Shown here piece after piece: positions 42,259-54,200 of a stretch of 64,000 nt of DNA. The translations under genes were made by a program, and so were the position numbers. Source of the DNA: Nematopogon swammerdamellus (taxonomy: Eukaryota > Arthropoda > Insecta > Lepidoptera > Adelidae); assembly GCA_946902875.1 (NCBI GenBank), contig OX336343.1, positions 19,701,596 to 19,765,595 of the forward strand. Direction: 5' to 3'. The notes beneath the pieces are model-generated. The model did no database searches. It was not told where the DNA came from and worked only from the letters and a program-made list of their open reading frames with translations. How positions within the stretch are numbered: position 1 is the first letter of the stretch; every line of letters begins with the position of its first letter.

Positions 42259-45200
42259 GTGAGTCCCATACGTTACTTTTCTCAGCCGGCCGGTGGGCTT
42301 TTTGCCTAAAATAGTGCTCCGAAATGTATCCTGAACCTATTGGAACACCTCAAACTGATTACCAGAGAAGTAAGACTCAGTTGTGTGAAGTTACAGAATT
42401 CTGACGTTCATATTGAGGTTATGTATGTGTGGGTGACGCGGGATAGTTGACGTTTCAACTGCCTGACGTATGACGCCGCCGACGCACCCGGTTGCTCGGA
42501 CCGGATTCCTGTCACCAATCGACTTACCAAAATTTAGAAATTTCGTAAAGGAGTCATTATTATTGTTGCCATTTGGACACAAGCCAACAGTGAAAGTTAC
42601 TCCTGCTCCCAAGGATATTATATGTCAAAAAGGAGGTAGATAGGTTATACGAGCTCCCAAAGCGGCACATTAAATACAAGACCACAGTCCTGTTTGAAGT
42701 TAGTCGCGCACCAACTACACACACGTTCAGACGTGTGTCGTCCTTCCTAAGTAGTTATCAGTTATACCAACCGCCACATAACTTGAATTCCCTCCCTTAA
42801 TAATTGGAATAAGACTATTCGAGTCGGCGCATCACTATATATTTCTTTCTGTCAATGTTTCAAGTTCGTGCCGTGTGTGAGCACCGAATGTCGTATAGAC
42901 AACGTATCTTTCTTAAAATATCATTGCCTGCTCCCAACAAATCACATACAAATTAAAAATTCCTACCGGTAAAGGTTCAACTCGCATGTCACCAGTAAGC
43001 GGTTAAATCTTATCCGGGAATTTAACTGTACAAAGCAAGTTTTGAGTAACCGTATCCTACGCTGGCGGCCGTGGACAGGAAAACGGAGTGTGGGTGGACC
43101 ACCGCCAGACAACAACATTAAATACGTCAGGGCGGGGGGAGGGGGGGAATGCAGTGGTTCTGCACCACTGAAGGCCGGGAGGACTGGAGGAAAATTGGAG
43201 AGGCGTATGTCCAGCAGTGAATGCATACACACTGAGTGACTGATACTGAGTTCCTACGGAATTCTTAATGACCTGTCCTTTGTCATGTTTACATTTCCAC
43301 CCCCTAATGTACACCTAATACTTCAGAAGAAATCATTAGGCAGTGCATAATTGAAGTAATTGACTTGTGGAACAGATTAGTATGCATCCTTGTTACGTAA
43401 CACAGAAGTGAATGAATATATGTTTTTATGCAATCCAATTTATGCAAAATATATTTTATGGGTGGCTTGAGTAAGAGGGGCTCATGCCCCAACCAGCCAA
43501 TATTACCTCCGAGAAGGTTAGTGCCATACTGAAGGCTTCCTTTTGGAGTGCTGGCTATACTAGACTTAGAGGAGAACACAGCCGAAGCTGCTATGCGGCC
43601 ATCCTAGATCTAGTCGGGTAGTATCAACCCAGTCGGCTACAATCTGAGCATACAAGCAGGTGTATAAAGATCAGTGATATCTCACTCACTGCGCGCAAAT
43701 TCACTGCTGCTAGTGTTACTGTTAACAAACCGCAATTCAATCCAGCCCCGAAAAATGCTCAGGGTCCCACCCAGCACAAATGTTTGCATGTCTTGTCACC
43801 GGCTACAATGCTTAAAATGTTCAAGTCATTTGTCCGCAAAAATACCACGGGAGCTACGACATCTTAGTTACGAAGAGATACTCAAAGCGCTAAAGCTGCC
43901 CTCCCTAGAAGCTCGACGCCAGAGAGGGGATCTAATAGAGGTGTACAAAATTCTGACGTGTAAATATGATTGCCCTGAGCTGAGCCAAATGTTCACATTG
44001 AACCAACACATTCATCTTCGAGGCCACGGCATGAAACTAAGTCGAACAATCTTTAACAGCAATACTCGCAAACATTTCATAACAAACAGAGTGCTGGACG
44101 ACTGGAACCAACTTCCAGAGGAAGTAATAAGCGCACTTAGTATCAATCAATTCAAAAATAGACTACCTAGATTAATATCTAACAAATAAAACATAATCTC
44201 AAAAGAGTGCTCAGGAACGATAATAAAAAAAAAATAATAAAAAAATCTAAGATAATGATGAAAAACAACAAATTTTAACTGGATTTAGACGTATCAGCCT
44301 AGGCTGCCTGTCTAAAATAAATAAATATAAAAGTATTTATCTGCACACACAGAGCTGCTCGGGGATCTGTTGGCCCAGAAGCCGCAGGAGACGGACGGCG
44401 TGGAGAGCGTGGTGGTGGTGGACGGCGCGCCGCAGGTCGGCCCCGAGCGCCTCGAGAAGCTGCAGAGCGTCATCAACAAGATCTTCGGAAAGTTTGGTGT
44501 GTACTTTATTTTTCCAATTGAGAATCTTCAATCAGTCCTGTACCCGTATTACGAGATTTAACCTACACTGCTACGCTACGCCGTGTTCTCCGCATCATTT
44601 TGTATGGAGAAACGGAGCAGCACCTCTAGTGATTTGCGAACTTCGTTTCTCCATACAAAATTATGAGGAGAACACGGCGTAGCGTAGTACGCTGTGTAGG
44701 TTAAATCTCGTGATTAGGGTACTGGACTATAATGAAGCCATCTTATAAAAGCCTATATAAGATTGGTTGTGTGTTTTGTTTTTATTTTTTACCAGACTAC
44801 ATGTAGGGATATGATTTTGGCAGTGTATGTATGTTTTTATTTAAATGTTTTGTCAGCCTCCGATAGCTCAGTGGCACGGTCGGGCGACTGTTGTTAAGCA
44901 ACGATGAGCACGGTTAGTACTTGGATGGGTGATCGCTCGACTGTTGGAGGCTGACCGTGGTTCGGATTCCACTTGAAACTGCAGGTCCCTTCCCTTCTTA
45001 CCTTGCTAGGTGGTAGGGTTTATCCCACCCTACTGAGCAAAAAGTCGGTCAAAACGGCTATATAAATAGTTCGTGTTTTCCGTCCAGTTCAGTGTAACCG
45101 ACATGAAATGAAGGGAAGCACTGATATGGCACCTAGTTCACCCGGTGTTATGCGCTGACATCATGGATGTTGTAGGTGATGAAGCCAACCATGTCACATT

Positions 45201-48200
45201 CCATAAAAAAAAAATATGTGTGTCCCGTTTCGACTGTTGGGCTCATGTCGGTAGTCCGCGTGTCATAGGCTATATTTTTTATGAAAAATTAAAAATAATG
45301 AGCGGAAGATGCTAACATGTCAAACTTAAAAAAAATCTTTCAACCCCATCGAGTGGGAATATCGTCAAGAGCTTGAAAAGGCTATTTATAAAAACGTACC
45401 ACACTTGATGGATTAGAAGTAAAAGGAATGAAATAAAAATGTTATAAAATCCCACTACGGAAAACGAAGAAATCACAAGGAAAATAGATTGAAATGCTGT
45501 CTTCGGGCGTGTAGAAGGATTCAAATATACTTACAAGTAGGCCGGCCACAGCATTTTCGATAAATTTTCCTTCCCATTTCCTTCATTTTTTGTACCTAGT
45601 CGGGTTTTATAAAATGTTTGATTGATTTCAGCGAGCTGCCCATTAATATTTGAAGCGAATCTGTTCTCTTCAGCCTCCTCTCACCCTGCCTGTCACATCC
45701 ATCAGACTCGTTTAGGGCGAGTGAGCAGACGTTGTGTGTACTTTTCTTTTGCAGGTAAGATAGTGAACGAGTACTACCCGACTAGCGAGAATGGCCACAC
45801 GACAGGCTACATCTTCCTGGAGTATGCGGACCCGGCCAACGCAGCCGAATCCGTCAAGGCGACCAACAACTGCAAGCTGGACAAGCAACACACCTTCCTC
45901 GTGAACCTCTTCACGGACTTTAAGAAGTTAGTACTGTTCCTTCTTTATTCACTCCTCAGAACAAAGATTGATCGCCTTACCTACGCCGCAACTTATGATG
46001 ATTATGAATTAAAGTGTGAGAGTTAGGGCTTCTGAACCCTGTTTTCACTGCGACCTACGAAGATATATTGTGATCTCTCAAAAGTTTAGAGCCCACCCCA
46101 AAGTCCGATTTCAGCTATGAACCGAGTTATATTCTTGGGGTTGAGTGCCTGTATTTGGCACAGGTTAAATATGTAACCCCCAAGAATACGGCTTCTACTG
46201 TGTATGAGAAATTCACATTCACAAAGGATGTGTATGGGCGTTTCATCTTCTTTTATATAGAACCTACACACCGGTGTGTCGCTAAGGCCCATTCGGTGTA
46301 GGTGTTTGTTTAGTCTGCAGTGTCCGTGTGTTAATGTCCTTTCCGGTTTAGGTTTTGCGCCGCACCTTACAGAATTTACGTTCAGTATAGAAAAAAATAA
46401 ATGATACTTGAAGCTGGTTATGAACCACTGAGACCTCTTGCGTCGAGCGCCCGTCAGTCGGTTGTCGCACGTCGTCCGTGCATTTTGCATGTTTGTGGAT
46501 GTTATACTCCTCTGACTTCCCACTATTTTGCTTTTTCTCCTCTCACCTTTCTTCTCTTTTCACTTGCACACTATTTGCCCCCTTAACCTTTTTACTATCA
46601 CTATCTCTCTCTTTCCCCCTTCTATATCTCTTCTCTCGCACTCCTTCACTATACTTTACACATCTTATGATTTATAAGTTGAGATTTAGCGCCCCTAAGC
46701 CCTATTATCACAGCGACCTAGATATATCTATTATGATCTCTCAATAGTTCGGACAAGATAACATTCAAGCAGCAAGTAAGGCACACAGACAGACCCACCT
46801 GCTGCCTGCCTCGGTGGAAGAAACGTGCCAAGGTGAGAGAGGTGGCTAGCCTGTCGCCCTACAGCACGGTATTTTGTTCTTATCCCTTAGTTGCCTTTTA
46901 CGACATGCACGGGGTTCAGGGAGAGATGCAGTGGGGATATTCTTTTTAAGTACCGGCCCCACACGGTATTACTTTACCTCTTACAAATTCCCCCCTTCCT
47001 CATACCATGTCATATCACCTGATTCTTCTCTCTCCCCGTATCCCAAGGGGAACGCTGCTACCCCAAAGGTAACACCGCTATCCCAAAGGGAATGACTCTA
47101 TCCCAAAAGGAAGCACTGGCATGGGACCTCTGCGAAGTTTCTTGTCGGTTCTTCTTCGTGGGTGTAATCGAACCGGATAGAACAAATTGTGAAAAGTTCG
47201 AGTGCAGTCTAACTGCCCTATGAATGATCAATAAACAATACAATACCTAATTACAATATTAATACTGAGCCATACGCCTTGTTGGTGACCCGATACTTAC
47301 AGATGGTCTGGAGTCCCTGAGTCACAGACGATTTGTGGGTTCGCTTAGTCTGTTTTACAGATACTATCACGGACGCTTCTCTGCGGAACTAGCATCTCTT
47401 ATTCCCTGCCAGGACGGGTGACTCGTCGCAGAGAGACTCAGCACACTTTTGTTGTTGACATTGGGCTTTTGGGATTCCATCGGTTCTCTAAATCGTTTCT
47501 TTGTCGCACCACCGCTAGTGTGTGAAACTGTCTTCCGGCGAGTGTATTTCCTGAATCCTTTAACCTGGGTGTCTTCAAGCGTCGTATTAACGGGCCAGAC
47601 AGCCTAGCAACAGTCCGCAAATCTGCTGGCATGGAACCTAACTGAGTGTGATTTCGCGAGGACAGGTGATTTTGGCTCTGTCGACTGCACCATTGGTCCC
47701 TCGGCACAGCCACACATGCTGGTTTACATAAAAAAAAAAAATTGCCAGGATGTGCTGTAGCCAACCATGTCAGCCATCAATAAACAAATGTTGGGCAGGT
47801 ACGCGGACATCCCGGCGGAGTGGGAGCCGCCGTCCCCGCAGCCGTTCAAGGTGCAGTCGGACCTGCAGTGGTACCTGCTGGAGCCCGAGGCGCAGGACCA
47901 GTTCCTCGTGGGCATCGGCACCGGTGTCTCGCTGCAGTGCTGGCAGAACGCGCATCCGGAGCCCATACTGCTGCAGGAGAGGCCCGTGAGTCATTGATTT
48001 CGTGATGTAACTATTTTTGAAAGAAAGAAAGATATTTTTTGAAAAATCTTTTTTGATGTGTAAATCTATACCCGGAACCTGAAGATTCTTCGGGGCTAGA
48101 ATGAATTACGTTTTATATTTTCACCAAAACAAAATTTGATGTCGGCTAGGTGCGTGTAACACGAGTTAAAAAATAATTATTAGTCCCAGGCGTTTTAGCC

Positions 48201-51200
48201 GCCCCGCGGCCTCGAACGTCGACCTTGACCTAAACTAAAATTTTTCAGAAAATAAAGAGGCTATAGCAATAAACTCTTTAGCATCTTATAGCTAATGAAA
48301 ATACCTAAAAAGAAGGAAAAAAGTGAGGGCTTACTTGTTTAGAAGTACTAGATATTTTAGTTAAATATAATGTGCGACCATGTTTCAAATAAAGTTTTGG
48401 GCCCCGATCGGGGCCTCAGTGTGCCGAAGTGTGAAAGCGAATTGGGCCCCGATCAGGGCCCTAAGGAGTGAACAGGTGAAAAATAGTTAGGTATCTTGGA
48501 GTGCCCTTGATAAGCAGATATTGTGTCAGTTTTGATGTGACTAGACGCAGTTACTTGAACGGCAAAGTTCAAGATTTTGGCCCGTTGCAAAATTTTCCTA
48601 CCAGCACTAGGCACAGGCACTCGTATACTTGCTTTATGTTCTAATTTGGGTACACTGAACTACTTTCGTTTTGAATATTTCTGTGATCGCAGCTTATCTT
48701 TTTTTCCTTATAAATTGTGCATTCCAGTGAAAATAGGTGAACAAAAATGCCCTTCAAGCTAGATCTAGAAAATGCACCCAGCAATAAAATTAATGTACCT
48801 TTTGAAATATGATTTAATTTAACTAGCTTAATCATTAATTTATTAAATAATTATTATTGTATTAATTCTTTATTTCACATTTTTTTCAAAATTTTATATT
48901 AATTTTACATAGTTATATTATAATACAAAGTATTAAAAATATACAAAATTAATACAAAAATTAAATAAAAACGGTAATACTGCCGGCGCACAGTATGAAA
49001 TTTGACCTGATTTTCGGACATGGTATTTTTATTCCCAAACTAGTTAGTCTTTACTATTTTAAAAGCTAGAGTAGAACTCCCGTGTTTCAGTTACGTATAG
49101 TTGCAAAGTTATGAATTTTTGAAAAAGGTAAGTTTTTTTTGGCCGAAAAATAAAAAAAAAATATTACTCCGAGATTATGGAAAATATTAATAATTATATT
49201 TTTTTATATACAAGAATGACTGTAGCCCCATTTTTTTAAGCAATTTCGAACCTTCTACAGTTAGTACAAAACGAGCAATATTTTTTTTATTTTTTTTCAT
49301 TTTTATTTTTTTTCTCCTAAACCAAGTCGCATTAGCACAAAATTCTTACATTACAAATAACCCCAGACCTTGTTTAATAAGTGCTAAAAAAACTAAAAGA
49401 TAATCCCGCTTGGTATAGGAGTTTTAACTAAATAATGTTTAGGCCGACAATTTTACAGTCAGGGTTGGCACTTTTCGAATCGTAGTTTAATTTTATTTTT
49501 TGGCCGAAAGTGAATTTTTTATTAAATTATGATTAATTATCATGATCGGATACGGTAAAGCGATTTTTTATAATTGCGTTATGCAGTCATTATATTGATA
49601 TGGTCCCTTTTGAAAATAATGAAAAATTCCCGGGATTAAAAAAAATATTTCTAGTAGTGATATACCTAGTTAGTAACTTTCGATTGTTTTAACGTGCTCT
49701 GATGCACGTAGGTATACGTTAGCTATTGTAAACATTCCAAATTATATCAATAAAAACATTGGTAAGAAATTAGCTGTCATACCCCAAAGCTTTTCTGTTA
49801 GAAAATGCCTAGAGATCCTCTCATCTCCAACATTAGGTTGCGCCACAGACAGAAAAAGTTGCGAAAGTTACCACTTCCATCTCAGGCATTAGCATTGCTA
49901 AAACCGGCAGATGCCAACACTTTCGCCGAAGAATCTGCACCGAAGGATGCTGAGGAAATCAAAATCGATGCGGAAAATCAGGCGCTTGATGAGTGTCTAG
50001 GTCTGGGAGAAGGTGGCCTATTTCTCAGTGCTGAGGATTAGCATCATCATCATCATCAGCCCGTATCGGTCCACTGCTGGACATAGGCCTCTCCCAAGGC
50101 ACGCCACCACACGCGGTCTTCCGCTCTTCTCATCCATCCACTTCAATTGGATTAAGAGGATTAACAATTGTTTTCATTTCGGAAATATTCGTAGCCTATA
50201 CTCCGTTCATCTTAGCAACTAATGCCGAGCGGTTTCTCGCTCTCGCAACGGTTATTACCCTTCTTTACACAGGACACAACGTTGTATGTGTGAGTCATAG
50301 GTGTATGCGTAAGCCATCTCAAAACCATAACGGCGCGTGCGCCGCTGCGCCTGGGAGTTAGTATTGCGTTTTTATTCTGAGTCGACGCATTACAATCAGT
50401 AGCCTTTCATAGGCGTCATAGTCATAATAATAAAATTGTTTTTCATATTTTTCACATGTTGTTTTTCACAAAAACTGAATGGCACTATGCAATGCATGCA
50501 TGCAACACTCATAAGAAAATTACGTTACTCACTTTATAATAAATGCGAAAGTAAATTGTTTGTTTGTTTGTTTGTTTGGTCATACATAACTCGAGAACCA
50601 CTGGTGCTAGACCCATCGTGTTGGTACTCAAACTTCAGGTCTCGGTGAAATCTATCCAACTGTCACGTGAACTTTTGTTTTGGTCATAACTCGAGAACCA
50701 CTGGTGCTAGACCCATCGTGTTGGTACTCAAACTTCAGGTCCCGGTGAGATCTATCCATCTGTCACATGAACTTTGGTTTTGGTCATAACTTGAGAACCA
50801 CTGGTGCTAGACCCAACGTGTTGGTACTCAAACTTCAGGTCTCGGTGAGATCTATCCATCTGTCACGTGAACTTTTGTTTTAGTCATAACTCGAGAACCA
50901 CTGGTGCTAGACCCATCATGTTGGTACTCAAACTTCAGTTCTCGGTGAGATCTATCCATCTGTCACATGACCTTTTGTTTTGGTCATAACTCGAGAAACA
51001 CTGGAGCTAGACCCATCGTGTTGGTACTCAAACTTCAGGACCAAAACAAAATTGTATGTGACAGATGGATAGATCTCACCGAGACCTGAAGTTTGAGTAC
51101 CAACACGATGGGTCTAGCACCAGTGGTTCTCGAGTTATGACCAAAACAAAAGTTTATGTGACAGATGGATAGATCTCACCGAGACCTGAAGTTTGAGTAC

Positions 51201-54200
51201 CAACACGATGGGTCTAGCACCAGTGGTTCTCGAGTTATGACCAACACAAAAGTTCATGTGACAGATGGATAGATCTCACCGAGACCTGAAGTTTGAGTGC
51301 CAACACGATGGGTCTAGCACCAGTGGTTCTCGAGTTATGACCAAAACAAAAGTTCATGTGACAGATGGATAGATCTCACCAAGACCTGAAGTTTGAGTAC
51401 CAACACAATGGGTCTAGCACCAGTGGTTCTCGAGATATGACCAAAACAAAAGTTCACGTGACAGATGGATAGATCTCACCGAGACCTGAAGTTTGAGTAC
51501 CAACACGATGGGTCTAGCACGAGTGGTTCTCGAGTTATGACCAAAACAAAAGTTCACGTGACAGATGGATAGATCTCACCGAGACCTGAAGTTTGAGTAC
51601 CAACACGATGAGTCTAGCACCAGTGGTTCTTGAGTTATGACCAAAACAAAAGTTCACGTGACAGATGGATGGATATCATAAATCTACGTGAGGATAGCAG
51701 CGGCAGTGACGAGGACCTCTGTGACGTGGGGGAATCATCAGACAGTGATGAATATGGAATTACCCGGTATTACGGCACTGGGTTAACTTATCCACCTACA
51801 ATAGAACGAACAGCTGAAACGGTGGCTGAAGTAAGTACATTAGGCACAAAATTTAAATAATATAAAATTTTAATATTTAATAATTTACCGTGAAAATATA
51901 AATATTTAACATGATTCCAAGCAAAAAATAAACAGGTTTATTGCAAAATTTCATTCATCAAATAAATAAACAATAATAAAATACATTTTTTAAATTAAAC
52001 TATATTCATAACCTCAGTTCACAGTCACTTCAATCACTCTTTGCGAGAGCGAGAAGTATAGAAAAAGAGAAACCGCTCGGCATTAGTTGCTAGGTTGAAT
52101 GGAGTGTAAGTATTCTTCAATACTGTTATTATTGAAATTATTATTAATAAATTGGCATCATTATTTTTGTTCATCCCCTGCCTAACCCTAAAATAATAAA
52201 TGCCAATAAATGTAAAGAAATATGCAAATAAATATTATATTCCATAAAACGTATCTTGTTTTTTATTTATTATTTTAATTACTCTGTACTTATCTGTAGG
52301 TATATTTTAAGAAAATTTTTTACTACATACATACATACATAACGTCACGCCTGTTTCCCAGTGGGGTAGGCAGAGACAACGGATTTCCACGTTAAAATTT
52401 AAAATTTCTCACAACATTTTTTACTGTTGGTCTATTTCAAGTCTTGTTTAATTTATTCATAGATATATTTGGACAAACTATTATTTAGTTGTTTAAAATT
52501 TTCGGCCAAACTTGGGCCGAAATTTTATGGCAGCCCTAACGAAAAAACTTGAGTAGCTATAACTCCTATACCAAGCGGGATTATCTTTTGTTTTTTCTGG
52601 TACTTATTAAACATGGTCTAGGGTTAATTGTAATGTAAGAATTTTGTGCTAATGCGACTTGGTTTAGGAGAAAAAAAATAAAAACGAAAAATAAAAAATA
52701 AATTTTTACTCGTTTTGTACTAACTGTAGGAGGTTCGAAATAGCTTCAAATAAGGGGGGTAAAGTCATTCTTGTATATTGAAAAATATAATTATTAATAT
52801 ATTCCATAATCTCGGAGCAATAATTTTTTTTTATTTTTCGGCCAAAAAAAAGTTTGTTTTTCAAAAATTTATAACTTTGGAAGTATACATAACTGACCCA
52901 CGGGAGTTCTACTCTACCTTTTAAAATACTAAAGACTGACTAGTTCTGGAGTAAAAAAACCATGTCCGAAAATCTGGTCAAATTTCATACTGTGCGGCGG
53001 CGGGAGACAAACCTCCAAGTATTAATTAATTGTTATATAACAATAATAAAAACCTGTTTATTTGGCAAACCACCAACTGAACATACATAAAAAATTATGA
53101 CTTATTCTATTTCGACATTTAGTGTAAATTTTCACACGCACATCTCACAAACATTTGCAGAACTGGACGGAGACGTACGCGGTGTGGTCCCCTCTCGGCA
53201 CGTACATGGCGACGTTCCACTGGCGGGGCGTGGCGCTGTGGGCGGGGCCCAAGTTCACGCAGGCGCAGAAGTTCTTCCACCCCGAGGCGAGGTTCATCGC
53301 CTTCTCACCGTGCGAGAACTACCTGGTTACCTTCTCCCCGAGCAATGAACGCGGCGATGATAAGAAACTTATTATTTGGGATATTAGGTAACTATCGGTT
53401 CTATTTAGTTTTTAGGTTTTCGTACCCCATACAGAAGCCTACAACGTCTGTCTCCGTCTGTCTGTCTGTCTGTCCGTCCGTCCGTCCGTCTGTCCGATGA
53501 CTGTATCTTTGGAACTGTTTTTTCATTGTTTTATTTTTGTGGTGCGGAAACCTCGGTGTTCGAGTCCGACTCGCACTTGGCCGATTTTTATTAACATTAT
53601 GGGTTACCTACCTATTTTATTACGTTCGCCTAAAATTATTAACACATTTTTCCATTGAAAGTACCAATGTTCATGAGAATTTCCGTAGTATGAATTCACA
53701 ATTTTTTTTTAAATAATTCCCTAGCGCATTATGTAAAAGGCAGAACATGTTTTAACCGTCTTAAAAAAAAAAAAATGAGAAAACGAGGAGGTTCTCAATT
53801 CGGCCAATCACCATGGGGCTGGCTTATTATTTGCCTACACCAACCTATTAATAACTTCTCTATATTTTATTATTCCTCATCCATCACTCATCTTCCTGTC
53901 AAGAAGAAATAAATTGCAGTGATGTTCAAACTGTAGCCGACTTGGTCGATACGACCGTACTGGACGTAAGGTGTACCGTGTGGGGCCGGTACTGTACCGT
54001 GTGGGGCCGGTACTTTAAAAGAATAGCCCCACTGCATCTCTCCCCGTGTATGTCGTAAAAGGCGACTAAGGGATATGACTCCCTTATATTACTAGGTGGT
54101 AGGGGTTAACCCGCCCGGGTTGGTACCACCGCAATGAATGAAAGGTCGGTTGAAACGGCTATGTAAATAGTTTGTGTTTTCCGTCCAGTTCAGTGTAGCC

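Larger units (their letters stand above)
42259..44352. other. eIF3b intron 1, repeat-filled
   Basis: It holds dispersed repeat R3 (42606-42930), an RTE LINE end (43040-43250), a reversed SINE-B piece (43457-43665) and a LINE ORF2 C-terminal fragment (43750-44189), in that order. The acceptor is CACACACAG, a weak pyrimidine tract. Confidence 0.85.
48989..52994. mobile_element. Transib-like transposon, 4006 bp, CGGCG TSD
   Basis: Both ends begin CACAGTATGAAATTTGACC and are flanked by the same 5-bp duplication CGGCG (48984-48988 and 52995-52999). A CACWRTG-like start, a GC-rich 5-bp TSD and similarity of the terminal heptamer to the RAG recombination signal are the hallmarks of Transib. The inverted repeats are unusually long, about 490 bp (48989-49475 and 52510-52994). 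The interior has two exon-like ORFs, a LINE end and an inverted array of the 100-bp satellite, but no recognisable transposase, so it is non-autonomous or decayed. Confidence 0.75.
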
